Part shown: in pieces, positions 8,558 through 16,232 of the stretch | Position numbering within the stretch: position 1 is the stretch's first letter | Layout: each line of letters begins with the position of its first letter | NCBI RefSeq assembly: GCF_902729405.1 | Contig: NZ_LR746496.1 | Coordinates: 1,178,001 to 1,242,000, forward strand | Direction of reading: 5' to 3' | Length of the DNA: 64,000 bases | Origin: Acididesulfobacillus acetoxydans | Lineage (GTDB): Bacteria > Bacillota > Desulfitobacteriia > Desulfitobacteriales > Desulfitobacteriaceae | Position numbers and translations under genes: made by a program | The notes under the pieces: generated by a model | What the model was told of the DNA's origin: nothing | Databases searched by the model: none | What the model saw: only the letters and a program-made list of their open reading frames with translations

Positions 8558-8930
8558 GTAATAACCTCTCCCCCTGTTCTCTGCCCAGGGTACAACATTA
8601 TTCGCGGGAAATAGGAACCTTGTGCTCGTAGTAACTCAGGGTTTCTTTGTGCTATAATCAATTAAATAGGGATGGCGGAAGGCGTCAAACTGTACCCTTG
8701 TCATAGGGCCGCGGCGGGTGCGGCTACGTCATTGTTCAGGGAAACGTTCATTAGGCACATCTTTCACAGCGGGGGGCTTTATCTTTGGCAGGAGAGGGGG
8801 TCCGTCCGGGTTGTGCCCAAAGGAGCGTTTGCGCCGTCTGACCCCCCACCAGGGGGGAGGGGGGAGTAAATGGGCAACTAATCCCCTGCTCAATCAATGA
8901 CAAAATTTTGCCTTTAGGAGAGTGACTTAC
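8558..8930. other. Gene-free spacer before first DUF134 gene
   Basis: It contains a good -10 hexamer TATAAT (8653-8658) without a convincing -35, and a GC hairpin CCCCCC-ACCA-GGGGGG (8842-8857). An open frame at 8672-8869 has low-complexity composition and no recognisable protein, so I do not call it. Confidence 0.5.
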
Positions 8931-9377
8931 ATGCCCAGACCTGTTAAACTGCGCAAAGTGGAATATGAGTATAACAACAAGTATTTTGCACCGTGTTCGA
9001 AAGGGAACTGTCGGCAAAGCGATGAAGTGCAGCTCAACATAGAAGAGTTGGAGGCAATGCGGCTCAAAGACATCCAAAAATACACGCAAGAGGAATGCGC
9101 GGGGAAAATGAACGTTTCGCGCCAGACCTTCCAAAACATCTTAGATCGCGCCAGGCAGAAAGTGACGGCGGCCCTGATCGAGGAAAGAGCGATTGCGGTG
9201 GGCGGTGGGAATTACACTAAAAATATATGCAGCCTCGTTTGCCGTTCCTGCGGCAACGAAATGTTGGCTCCCTTCGAACAACAAGACAAAAAATGCCGCC
9301 ACTGCGGGTCGGAAAATGTCGCCTGCCAAAAAGAAGAATGCAACACTCAAGCCGGGTGCGAACTGAGCATTCGCTGA
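8931..9377 (+). CDS. DUF134 (UPF0251) family DNA-binding protein, paralog 1
   Basis: The protein opens with MPRPVKLRKVE, the family hallmark. A sigma-70 region 4-like helix-turn-helix follows (EECAGKMNVSRQTFQNIL, about residues 53-70), then a C-terminal zinc ribbon with two CxxC pairs (CRSCG...CRHCG). Family members are presumed transcription regulators found next to MinD-type ATPases and NifX-like proteins in anaerobes; their ligand is unknown. ATG 8931 is chosen for its position after TTTAGGAGAG. It is one of three paralogs in this window and closely resembles the one at 10087. Confidence 0.88.
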   Translation: MPRPVKLRKVEYEYNNKYFAPCSKGNCRQSDEVQLNIEELEAMRLKDIQKYTQEECAGKMNVSRQTFQNILDRARQKVTAALIEERAIAVGGGNYTKNICSLVCRSCGNEMLAPFEQQDKKCRHCGSENVACQKEECNTQAGCELSIR

Positions 9378-9391
9378 AATCCGGCGGAGGT

Positions 9392-9730
9392 TCACTTTGA
9401 CGCTTGCAGCGTTGCGGAAGCTTCGGAAAAGGATAAGTTCGGTTGACAACAATACTGGTTCACTCTCATTAAGGTCTCGATCGATTTATTTAAGTTTTCC
9501 CGCCGCTTATCTCCGTTGTCCAGGGCATCGAGCAGACATGTTTCGGCATAGTGCTGGGCCACAAAGACGGATATTTTGAGCATGGAGGCGCGGATCGCGT
9601 CGAGTTGCAAGAGAATTTCTTCACAGGATTTGTCTTCCTCGATCATATTCATGACGGCCGCTACGTGTCCTTTAGCCACCTTCAAACGGCTGAGGATCTC
9701 TCTGTTTTGTAGCGGGTTGCTGTTTTTCAT
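9392..9730 (-). CDS. CsoR/FrmR-family repressor, CstR-like persulfide-sensor type
   Basis: A 112-residue all-helical DUF156 protein. Cys36 and Cys65 occupy exactly the positions of the two metal-ligand cysteines of M. tuberculosis CsoR, but the position of its His61 ligand is Tyr61 here (a His lies one residue earlier, at 60). Losing that His while keeping both cysteines is how CstR persulfide sensors differ from copper sensors, so a role in sensing reactive sulfur is plausible. Two further cysteines (NQYCCQ) lie near the C terminus. It is convergent with the DUF134 gene, 14 bases away. Metal or formaldehyde sensing cannot be excluded. Confidence 0.85.
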   Translation of the reverse strand: MKNSNPLQNREILSRLKVAKGHVAAVMNMIEEDKSCEEILLQLDAIRASMLKISVFVAQHYAETCLLDALDNGDKRRENLNKSIETLMRVNQYCCQPNLSFSEASATLQASK

Positions 9731-10086
9731 GTCATCTCCAGCTTTCTCACGGTTTTTGCGGACTGCGGTCTCTCACGGCGCTCTCTTAATAATAGCATAC
9801 GCCATAAACGCGGTCTCTGTCAATGAGGAAAATGAGGATATAAAGGCCGGACGTGGGTGCAGCTTCGGTGTCTGCCCTCACCCAATGCGAACGCCAAGGG
9901 AACCCAAGGGAACCCAAGGGGCTGGAAGATGTGATAGAAGGGGAAATGTGTGGTATAATAAGGCCACAGGCGCGGACCAGAAGCCCAGAGTCTCTCTGGG
10001 TGCGCTGATGCCCACAATTATCCCCCGGGGAAGCGGGCTTTTCCTTCCAAGGGTGAAATGCGGGCTGCTGAGTTGGGGGTGATTTT
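9731..10086. other. Spacer with short tandem repeats and possible promoter
   Basis: The decamer AACCCAAGGG is repeated at about 9901-9920. A -10 hexamer TATAAT (9954-9959) lies between TGTGG (9949-9953) and CCACA (9964-9968), an imperfect inverted repeat that might be an operator for the next gene; its -35 is weak. No coding frame here is convincing. Confidence 0.45.
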
Positions 10087-10575
10087 GTGTCGAGGCCGGT
10101 CAAGTGGAGAAAGGTCGAGTATGTTCCCCAGAACGTGTTTTTCGCGCCCTGTCCGAAAAGGGGATGCGAAAGATGGGAAGAGATCAACCTCAAAGTTGAA
10201 GAACTCGAAGCGATGAGGCTTAAGGATGTTCTTGGCCTGACGCAAGAAGAATGTGCGGAGAGGATGCAGATTTCGCGCCAGACTTTTCAAAACATCATTG
10301 ATGAGGCTCGCAAAAAGGTAACCACAGCTCTGCTGGAAAACAAAGCCATCTCGGTGGGAGGTGGAAACTATACCAAAAATGTCTGCCATTTGACTTGCCT
10401 GGAGTGCGGGGGCGAGACAAGTGCTCCCTACGAAGAACGTGGTGTGAAGTGTAAACACTGTGGGTCGGAGAAATTGGTTTGCACGAAGAAATTAGGTTGT
10501 AATATCAGGTGTCAGAGCGAAGAAAGTGTTCAAACTGAAGAAAGTGTTCAAATTGAAGAAAGTGAAAATAATTGA
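10087..10575 (+). CDS. DUF134 (UPF0251) family DNA-binding protein, paralog 2
   Basis: Very similar to the protein at 8931: a basic N terminus (SRPVKWRKVE), an HTH (EECAERMQISRQTFQNII), and a zinc ribbon with CLECG and CKHCG. Starts with GTG behind GGGGGTGA. The tail contains an 18-base tandem repeat (10519-10564) encoding ESVQTE/ESVQIE, a recent slip-type expansion. Together with paralog 1 and the DUF134 at 12226 it suggests a regulator family that has multiplied locally. Confidence 0.88.
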   Translation: MSRPVKWRKVEYVPQNVFFAPCPKRGCERWEEINLKVEELEAMRLKDVLGLTQEECAERMQISRQTFQNIIDEARKKVTTALLENKAISVGGGNYTKNVCHLTCLECGGETSAPYEERGVKCKHCGSEKLVCTKKLGCNIRCQSEESVQTEESVQIEESENN

Positions 10576-10636
10576 GTCCTCAGTTGGGAAGCGAACAGGC
10601 TTCAAGTCTTTTCCGCCGGCGAAGGTTCTGAGACAT

Positions 10637-10664
10637 CCGGGTACTCCTGCCCGGGTGCTTTTTT
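10637..10664 (+). terminator. Rho-independent terminator after DUF134 paralog 2
   Basis: CCGGG (10637-10641) pairs with CCCGG (10650-10654), followed by GTGC and six T (10659-10664). The stem is short but correctly placed 60 bases after the stop. Confidence 0.6.
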
Positions 10665-10701
10665 ATCACTCCATCGCAAAGCATTAGTCCCGCGCGGGAT
10701 A

Positions 10702-10770
10702 AGAAAACTTGCGTCCGCTCGATTCAACCGATCGCGCACTCGAGCGATCGCAGCACCGGCCAAGTTTTCT
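10702..10770. repeat. Nested inverted repeat (hairpin element)
   Basis: The outer arms AGAAAACTTG (10702-10711) and CAAGTTTTCT (10761-10770) are perfect. Inside them CGCTCGA (10716-10722) pairs with TCGAGCG (10740-10746), and the palindrome CGATCG occurs twice. Such nesting is unlikely by chance and suggests a structured RNA or a small palindromic element. Confidence 0.6.
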
Positions 10771-10932
10771 CACGAAAATGTGTCGCGGGTCCCAGTGAAC
10801 TCTGCTTTGTGAACGATAGTTCATGATTGTTTCTATAGTGCGTCAGGCATGACGATTGGCGAGACGATGGCGGCGAAAGTGTCTGGCCGTTATGTGGGTT
10901 ATGAATTCGGGAAGGAAATGGGCGAATAGTTA

Positions 10933-10980
10933 TTGACATATGCCAGAAATAGATTATAATACAAGTAGTTGGCATATGCC
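10933..10980 (+). promoter_or_regulatory. Sigma-A promoter with CATATG-type operator (copy 1)
   Basis: TTGACA (10933-10938), a 16-base spacer and TATAAT (10955-10960) form a near-perfect promoter. CATATGCC[A/T]GAAAT is present twice, once overlapping the -35 and once at 10973, where it sits in the palindrome GGCATATGCC (10971-10980) around the start of transcription. Two more promoters (11908, 15428) share the TTGACATA[C/T]G start and a downstream palindrome. Confidence 0.8.
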
Positions 10981-11111
10981 TGAAATGACAGGGAAGTGAG
11001 CGGGCAGTCTTTGGGGGATGGTGTTTGGGCCCTTATGTTTCTGCAAAAGTGGGGCGTTACGGACGCGACTGAAGTTGTTTCAATCTTTTGACGGGAAAGG
11101 GGGAGTCAGGG

Positions 11112-11456
11112 ATGCAAAAGGCTATGGTAAGTTTTTATCATTGCCCGGTGAGCATGGAACGCGTGGAAGAAGAATTGGGGTCAATCGAGTATTGTCAGAT
11201 TGAACCGGAGTGGCGGCAGGAAATGGTACTTACGAGTCTTTTCACCAATTACTTCAACCAGTATCTGACATTGGGGGAAGGGGTTTCCGGAGAAGATACC
11301 CGCGCCTACTGGGACCGGGAAACAGGAAGGTTATATGGTTTCATCACGGAGCCCGGGGAAGATGGGACTCGAACGGCTGGAATTATTTCTAAAGCGGTAT
11401 TTCAAAAGATGACGGAGACATATTGTGACCGGAATATTGACAAAATAATAGCATGA
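11112..11456 (+). CDS. Hypothetical protein behind regulated promoter
   Basis: A 114-residue soluble acidic protein that I do not recognise. It contains three cysteines (in YHCPV, EYCQI and TYCDR) and no membrane segment. ATG 11112 has AAAGGGGGAG at ideal distance. It lies about 150 bases downstream of the strong promoter at 10933 and shares that promoter type with the DUF5320 and NifX-like units, so it is probably part of the same regulon. No enzymatic motif is visible. Confidence 0.65.
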   Translation: MQKAMVSFYHCPVSMERVEEELGSIEYCQIEPEWRQEMVLTSLFTNYFNQYLTLGEGVSGEDTRAYWDRETGRLYGFITEPGEDGTRTAGIISKAVFQKMTETYCDRNIDKIIA

Positions 11457-11541
11457 GCGGGAGCCGGATCGGTTGCCCCCCAGTCGATGGACTTCATCGC
11501 GAACAAAGGCGCTGAAAGCAGGGTATCCTTTCTGGAAAAGG

Positions 11542-11566
11542 AGACGGCTGGGCAGCGTCTTCTTTC
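11542..11566 (+). terminator. Probable terminator after hypothetical gene
   Basis: AGACG...CGTCT with an inner CTG/CAG extension forms a hairpin (11542-11560), followed by TCTTTC. The T tract is imperfect. Confidence 0.45.
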
Positions 11567-11675
11567 GTCCTTCTCCGGGAGGTATCAAAATGTGACTCGG
11601 CCGCCGGCAGTATCAAAGTTTTAGAGAGAGCAGCGGGTAGAAGTCTTTGGAGAGAGCCGGGGGCAGAAATTTATC

Positions 11676-11791
11676 CAAAGCGTCAGACTCCCACTTCTAC
11701 AAGTGGGAGTGGGTCCCACGTACCCAGCTTCGGCGGGGGTAGAGTGCCCCACCGAAGTCCCGATGTTCAGCTTAAGCTGAACGAGTTCACT
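11676..11791 (+). mobile_element. Orphan IS200/IS605-type right end (omegaRNA-like), copy A
   Basis: It begins near CGTCAGACTCCCAC. A hairpin ACTCCCACTTC/AAGTGGGAGT is followed by a second GC-rich hairpin, then GATGTTCAGCTTAAGCTGAA (an 8-base palindromic stem) and the end GAGTTCACT. This order of hairpins and the TTCAC end are typical of IS605-group right ends that overlap the 3' part of tnpB and encode its guide RNA scaffold. No tnpA or tnpB remains beside it. The same end recurs at 22161, 23925, 31089 and 41935. Confidence 0.65.
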
Positions 11792-11907
11792 GGAGAAGCG
11801 GGGGGAAGAAGTTGCGGTGGCCAGAAGGAGATCGTGTGTCCTCCGGAAAAAGTCAAAGAGAACCGGAACAGGCAGTAAATTTCTCCGAAAACAGCCCGCT
11901 CTCCTTA

Positions 11908-11963
11908 TTGACATACGTTCATAAAGAGACTACACTGATGTATAGAAAATGAACATTTGTTCA
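11908..11963 (+). promoter_or_regulatory. Promoter with palindromic operator (copy 2)
   Basis: TTGACA (11908-11913), a 17-base spacer and TACACT (11931-11936). The -35 continues as TTGACATACGTTCA, nearly identical to the promoter at 15428. Downstream lies the perfect palindrome TGAACA-TT-TGTTCA (11950-11963). The gene start is 22 bases further, behind AAAGGAGG. Confidence 0.78.
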
Positions 11964-11984
11964 AAATAAAGGAGGTTGTTTTGT

Positions 11985-12233
11985 ATGCCACGTGGCGATC
12001 ATACGGGGCCCAACGGAGAAGGTCCGAAAACCGGCAGGGGAGCCGGTTTGTGCGGCGGTCAGAACGTTCCCGGATACGCCAGCGCGCCGGGAAGAATGGG
12101 TGGGCTGGGGAGAAGCGGGATTCCCGGGCAAAACGCCGGGTCCGGGCAGGGAAGCGGTGGCCCAGGCTTTACCGGCCGGGCTCCGGTGAACCGAGGAGGG
12201 GGCCGGGGCAGACGGGCGGGATGGCATGCCTAG
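11985..12233 (+). CDS. DUF5320-like Gly/Pro-rich small protein
   Basis: An 82-residue protein beginning MPRGDHTGPNGEGPKTGRGAG, the signature of DUF5320 proteins found beside NifX-like and MinD-type genes in anaerobes. The remainder is rich in Gly, Pro and Arg and is probably disordered; it has one Cys (GLCGG). The start ATG 11985 has a perfect AAAGGAGG. Its stop overlaps the next DUF134 gene by eight bases, so the two are translationally coupled. Function unknown. Confidence 0.8.
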   Translation: MPRGDHTGPNGEGPKTGRGAGLCGGQNVPGYASAPGRMGGLGRSGIPGQNAGSGQGSGGPGFTGRAPVNRGGGRGRRAGWHA

Positions 12234-12840
12234 ACCGCAAAAGCAGCGTTGGGTAGCGGGGCGGCCCTGTGCGACACATTTTAAACCGCAGGGCGTTCCC
12301 TGGTGTGAGTTAGATGAAGTGGTTTTGACCATTGAAGAGTTTGAGGCGATCCGTTTAAAAGACGCGGAAGGTTTCGAACAAGAAGAGTGTGCCCGCCAGA
12401 TGCGAATATCCCGCCCCACGTTTGTCCGAATTATTCAAAGTGCTCACAAGAAAGTCGCTCTGGCCTTGACCGAGGGGAAAGGGTTACGCATCGAGGGTGG
12501 GCATCACAAGTTTTACGGAGAAAAGGGTCTTTGTCGTAAGAACGGGGCTTGTCGCCATGAACGGCCGGGGGGCGGAGAGCGGGGTGCGACTGAAGCGGAC
12601 CGGGCCGTTCCGGTGAATGAGGTGGCCTTGGACCCGGGAGCCGGTCCGGCGCCCCAGGCCGATCTTGACGCAAAGGTGGATCCCAGGACAGTGGGGGATT
12701 CCGGCGTGAGGACGGATGGAAGAGCGAAAGCAGAACCAGCCGCGAAGACTCGGGAGTCTTCTGAGATGGATGGCACGAAATCAAGCCCGGCGGGGACAAG
12801 AGAAACCGCGGGCAGCAGGAACGATTTAGGGAAGAGCTAG
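12226..12840 (+). CDS. DUF134 family DNA-binding protein with long disordered tail, paralog 3
   Basis: The N-terminal 100 residues carry the MPRPQKQRW start and an HTH (EECARQMRISRPTFVRII). In place of the zinc ribbon of paralogs 1 and 2 there is only a short Cys pair (LCRKNGAC), followed by an 80-residue tail rich in Ala, Gly, Asp and Glu. It overlaps the DUF5320-like gene and heads the unit that contains the NifX-like and MinD-type genes, which makes it the best candidate to bind the shared operators upstream. That link is inferred. Confidence 0.85.
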   Translation: MPRPQKQRWVAGRPCATHFKPQGVPWCELDEVVLTIEEFEAIRLKDAEGFEQEECARQMRISRPTFVRIIQSAHKKVALALTEGKGLRIEGGHHKFYGEKGLCRKNGACRHERPGGGERGATEADRAVPVNEVALDPGAGPAPQADLDAKVDPRTVGDSGVRTDGRAKAEPAAKTRESSEMDGTKSSPAGTRETAGSRNDLGKS

Positions 12841-12856
12841 GAAAGCGGGTGGTTAG

Positions 12857-13228
12857 ATGCGGATGGCGGTGTCAGTAGGTAAAAAGGACCTGAGTGGCTT
12901 AGTTGACGACCGGTTTGGACGTTGTCCTTACTTTATGCTGTGCGATTCCGAAGATGTCGAGGGGACGGCGGAATGGAAAGACAATCCGGCTCTGGCAAGC
13001 ACGGGTGGTGCGGGGATCGCGGCCGGTGAGTTCCTGGACCGGGAAAAGGTAAAAGTTCTGATTACCGGAAGTTTGGGTCCGAATGCCCTGCGTGTGGTTC
13101 AGGCCTCGGGGGTCAGCGCTTTCTCAGCCCCCGGATCCATGACCGTGCTGGAAAGCGTTCGAGCCTGGGCAACGGGGACTTTGCCTGCGATTACCGCAGC
13201 GGGTCAGGCTCACGCCGGAGAGCGCTGA
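12857..13228 (+). CDS. NifX/NifB-C-terminal-like (dinitrogenase Fe-Mo cofactor domain) protein 1
   Basis: A 123-residue protein of the NifX/NafY-like fold: an N-terminal MAVSVGKKDLSGLVDDRFGRCPYF and the conserved VKVLITGSLGPNA region. Proteins of this family bind iron-sulfur or Fe-Mo clusters; those outside nitrogenase clusters have no settled role. No nitrogenase genes are seen, so this is the stand-alone anaerobe type. It lies 16 bases after DUF134 paralog 3 and before the MinD-type ATPases. Confidence 0.85.
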   Translation: MRMAVSVGKKDLSGLVDDRFGRCPYFMLCDSEDVEGTAEWKDNPALASTGGAGIAAGEFLDREKVKVLITGSLGPNALRVVQASGVSAFSAPGSMTVLESVRAWATGTLPAITAAGQAHAGER

Positions 13229-13424
13229 GCCTGACCTCGGACGGAGGACGGCTTGCTCCAGCCGCGGTTCGCGGCAGGGGCCGCAAGATTCGCGGATGAT
13301 GGCGGCGGAAGAGAAAAGAAGCCTCTGTCGAGACGGATGACGGTCGGAGAATGAGGCGGAAGCGCCCGCGGGCAATGGAGATTGGGGTGTGTTCCATGAA
13401 TGGCTTAGTTCAAGAGGTGGCAAG

Positions 13425-14291
13425 ATGAGAATAGGGGTTCTCAGCGGCAAGGGCGGAACCGGGAAAACGACAGTGGCCGTGAATCTGGCGCTCAGTTTCG
13501 CCCAAACCCATAAAACACAGTACCTTGATTATGACGTGGAGGAGCCCAACGGCTTTTTGTTCCTGCAGCCGGAGGTCAAAGAACAGGTTAGTGTTCCGTT
13601 GCTCTACCCCGAAATCAGTGACAAGTGCACGCTCTGCGGGGAATGCAGTAAGGCCTGCCAATATCACGCCCTGGCCCAGGTCAGCCAAAAGGTGCTGGTT
13701 TTTCCCGAGCTCTGTCACGGTTGTGGCACTTGCTCTATTGTGTGCCGGTATGGGGCGGTCCTTGAGCGCGAACGGCCGTTGGGCCTGGTTGAGTTAGGTT
13801 ATCACGGGAACCTGCGCTGTGTTCAGGGTATTCTGCGGGAAGGGGAAGCCTTAGCGGTCCCGGTGATCCAGGCGGTCCGTTCCCGGGCGGAAGAAAGGAG
13901 CACGGAAGGTTTCGAGGTAACCGTCGCCGATTGCCCGCCAGGCAGTTCCTGCAGTGTGATTCACTCGGTTGAGGCCAGTGATCTGGCGCTTTTGGTTACG
14001 GAGCCCACGGCTTTTGGATTGCACGACCTAAAAATTGCGGTGCGGTTGGTGCGTGAGTTAGGGTTGCGCCACGGGGTGGTCTTAAACAAGGATGATGGGA
14101 GCAGATTGATCCGTGATTATTGTGGGGCGGAAGATATACCGCTTATGGCCGCTATTCCCTTTGACATCGGCATTGCCAAGACCTATTCCAAAGGGCTTCC
14201 ATTGCTTGAGGACAGCCGCTGGGCGGTTCTGTTTGCAGACCTGAGGGACAAGCTGGTGAGAGAGGTGCCAGTGCAGAAGCATGAGGACTGA
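13425..14291 (+). CDS. MinD/Mrp-type ATPase with inserted two-cluster ferredoxin, copy 1
   Basis: A 288-residue P-loop ATPase. The deviant Walker A GKGGTGKTT lies at residues 8-16. Two [4Fe-4S] sets, CTLCGECSKAC and CHGCGTCSIVC, are inserted at about 65-110, and the Walker B/switch region is VADCPPGSSCSV. Such proteins always occur in pairs beside NifX-like proteins; Mrp/Nbp35 relatives carry iron-sulfur clusters, so cluster assembly or transfer is a reasonable guess. Start ATG 13425 has AGAGGTGG upstream. The 160-base gap before it shows no gene. Confidence 0.9.
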   Translation: MRIGVLSGKGGTGKTTVAVNLALSFAQTHKTQYLDYDVEEPNGFLFLQPEVKEQVSVPLLYPEISDKCTLCGECSKACQYHALAQVSQKVLVFPELCHGCGTCSIVCRYGAVLERERPLGLVELGYHGNLRCVQGILREGEALAVPVIQAVRSRAEERSTEGFEVTVADCPPGSSCSVIHSVEASDLALLVTEPTAFGLHDLKIAVRLVRELGLRHGVVLNKDDGSRLIRDYCGAEDIPLMAAIPFDIGIAKTYSKGLPLLEDSRWAVLFADLRDKLVREVPVQKHED

Positions 14292-14348
14292 AATGAGGGA
14301 AATCACGGGCGGGATGTCGGGATAATAGAGGAAGGCTCGGGGGTGTTT

Positions 14349-15323
14349 ATGAAGCAAATTGCCATTATATCGGGCAAAGGGGGAACCGGGAAAACAACGA
14401 TTGCGGCTGCTTTCACAGAACTCGCTTCCCGTAAAATCGTGGCGGACTGTGACGTTGAGGCGCCGAATCTGCATCTGCTTTTGGAACACCGTATCCGGCA
14501 GGAAAGCCTCTTTCAAGGGAACCGTTGTGCCCACATTGATCCCGAGCAATGCATTTCTTGCGGCAAGTGCCGGGATGTCTGCCGCTATCAGGCAGTCGAA
14601 GAGCTGGGCAAGGGGGAGGCCGCCGTTGTACGGTCGCGGAACGGGGCGCAAAATGCGGATAAGGAAAGTCGACACCTCATAGCTCGAGCGACAGCTCAGG
14701 CGGATTCCGGGGTGGGACCACTGTTCCGGGTTGACCCGAAGCGCTGTGAAGGTTGTGCCGCCTGTGTCTATGCCTGTCCGGCCGGGGCGGTGGAGCTCAG
14801 GTTGGAGGACACGGGGAAAATATTTCTTTCGGACAGCTCGGCAGGTGAGTTTGCTCATGCGGAACTCTTTCTGGCGGCGGACGGCTCAGGCAAACTGGTA
14901 TCCGAAGTACGTCGTCTCGCTCAGCAGGAAGCGCTTGGCGATGATAAACTGGTTATTATCGACGGTTCGCCGGGGATTGGTTGTGTGGTTATCTCCACGA
15001 TCACAGGCTGCCAGGCAGTGCTGATTGTGACTGAACCGACTCAGTCGGGCAAACATGATCTGGCAAGGGTGCTGAAGATCACGCAGCATTTTCATGTTCC
15101 GGCTCTTGTCGCCATTAACAAATGGGATCTCAATCCGGATATGACGATAGAAATAGAAAAACTGTGCCTGGCCGATGGAGTTGAGGTGGCGGGCAAGATA
15201 CCCTTTGATACGACGGTTCCGCAGGCCATCGCCGCGGCCCAAGCGATCACCCGTTTTGATTCGCCGGCTTCAGCCGCCATTCGCAAACTTTGGGGAAGGG
15301 TGCAAGAGGAGCTTGTGGTCTAA
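14349..15323 (+). CDS. MinD/Mrp-type ATPase with inserted ferredoxin, copy 2
   Basis: A paralog of the preceding gene (324 residues) with Walker A GKGGTGKTT, cluster sets CISCGKCRDVC and CEGCAACVYAC, and IIDGSPGIGC in the switch region. A roughly 30-residue insertion separates the two clusters compared with copy 1. The pair probably forms a heterodimer, as is common for these tandem ATPases. ATG 14349 is preferred to the GTG six bases earlier. Confidence 0.9.
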   Translation: MKQIAIISGKGGTGKTTIAAAFTELASRKIVADCDVEAPNLHLLLEHRIRQESLFQGNRCAHIDPEQCISCGKCRDVCRYQAVEELGKGEAAVVRSRNGAQNADKESRHLIARATAQADSGVGPLFRVDPKRCEGCAACVYACPAGAVELRLEDTGKIFLSDSSAGEFAHAELFLAADGSGKLVSEVRRLAQQEALGDDKLVIIDGSPGIGCVVISTITGCQAVLIVTEPTQSGKHDLARVLKITQHFHVPALVAINKWDLNPDMTIEIEKLCLADGVEVAGKIPFDTTVPQAIAAAQAITRFDSPASAAIRKLWGRVQEELVV

Positions 15324-15427
15324 ACTCTAATTCATGAGGAGAGCACCGTTCCGGGCCTGAAAGCCGAAGGACTGGGGCTTGGGAACGAAGAATTGGGTGA
15401 AGGCGGCGGCAAGCGCAGGAGTTTTAA

Positions 15428-15477
15428 TTGACATACGTTCAGAAAGGCCTATAATGAAAGAATAGGTGGCGTATGCC
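15428..15477 (+). promoter_or_regulatory. Sigma-A promoter with palindromic operator (copy 3)
   Basis: TTGACA (15428-15433), a 16-base spacer and TATAAT (15450-15455), then GGCGTATGCC (15468-15477), almost identical to GGCATATGCC at 10971. The first 12 bases after the -35 start (TTGACATACGTTCA) match the promoter at 11908. Confidence 0.8.
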
Positions 15478-15513
15478 AGTAAAAAAAAATAAACGGAAAT
15501 TCAGGAGGTTTTA

Positions 15514-15870
15514 ATGATGTCAAAAAGAATCGCGATTCCGAGTAACGGGGAATTGTTGGATGCCCATTTTGGCCGGGCTCAGGCTTTTACGGTATTTGAA
15601 GTTGACGGCAATCAAGCCCGGCAGGTAGAGGTTTTAAGTGCTGCGGGATTGGAACACCAACATGAAGGTCTGGCAAGTATGTTCAAACGCAACGGTATAG
15701 ATGTTTTGGTCTGCGGGGGGATCGGCGGAGGGATGATTGATAGTCTCAATTATGCCGGCCTGGACCTCGTCACCGGAGCGTCCGGCCTGACGAAAGATGT
15801 TGCCCAGTCATACGCGGCGGGAACCTTGGTCAGCACCGGTTCGGTCTGTCAGGAACATCATCACCATTAA
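15514..15870 (+). CDS. NifX-like protein 2 with His-rich C terminus
   Basis: A 118-residue NifX-fold protein (KRIAIPSNGELLDAHFGRAQAF; DVLVCGGIGGGM). It ends in CQEHHHH, a probable metal-binding tail. It has its own regulated promoter 60 bases upstream and AGGAGG before the ATG. Only about 35% of residues seem shared with the copy at 12857, so the two are not recent duplicates. Likely part of the same iron-sulfur-related system. Confidence 0.88.
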   Translation: MMSKRIAIPSNGELLDAHFGRAQAFTVFEVDGNQARQVEVLSAAGLEHQHEGLASMFKRNGIDVLVCGGIGGGMIDSLNYAGLDLVTGASGLTKDVAQSYAAGTLVSTGSVCQEHHHH

Positions 15871-16232
15871 ACGGTAAGTTATTGACAGACAGCGTCCGCA
15901 TATCTGATATTGCCCGCCAGAGGAGGACGTTGCCGGATATATTGCCCAGTATCTTAGAGATGGCCGGGTCTTGCTCATAAGAGGCTTGAGCCCTGCTAAC
16001 TTGCCAAACAGAAAACCAATGATATCCCTGGGAGGACCTCCCGGGGATATTGGTCTTAGCAGGTCACAGGAGGGGGTCATAGAGAAATTATGGCCTTGTT
16101 TCGCAGCCGCATTATCAAAAGATATTATACAAAAGATGCTGGAAAAGATCATAGAGAGGCCACCACAGAGAGGCTATAGAGAGGGATCGTTAAGGCAAAT
16201 GCCACCATAAAACAAGAAACGGAGAGAGCTAT
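15871..16232. other. Spacer with possible gene debris
   Basis: Two short open stretches in different frames (about 15890-15978 and 15971-16210) could be pieces of one decayed gene, but neither has a family I can name or a ribosome site. A small palindrome GGAGGACCTCCCGG lies near 16030. Confidence 0.35.

Noticed and set aside
8672-8869. Small open frame of 65 residues
   Set aside because: Low complexity, with no ribosome site and no recognisable protein.
12857-15870. Part of a nitrogenase gene cluster (because of NifX-like domains)
   Set aside because: No nifH, nifD, nifK, nifE or nifN is present; the linkage with DUF134 and MinD-type ATPases is the stand-alone anaerobe type.
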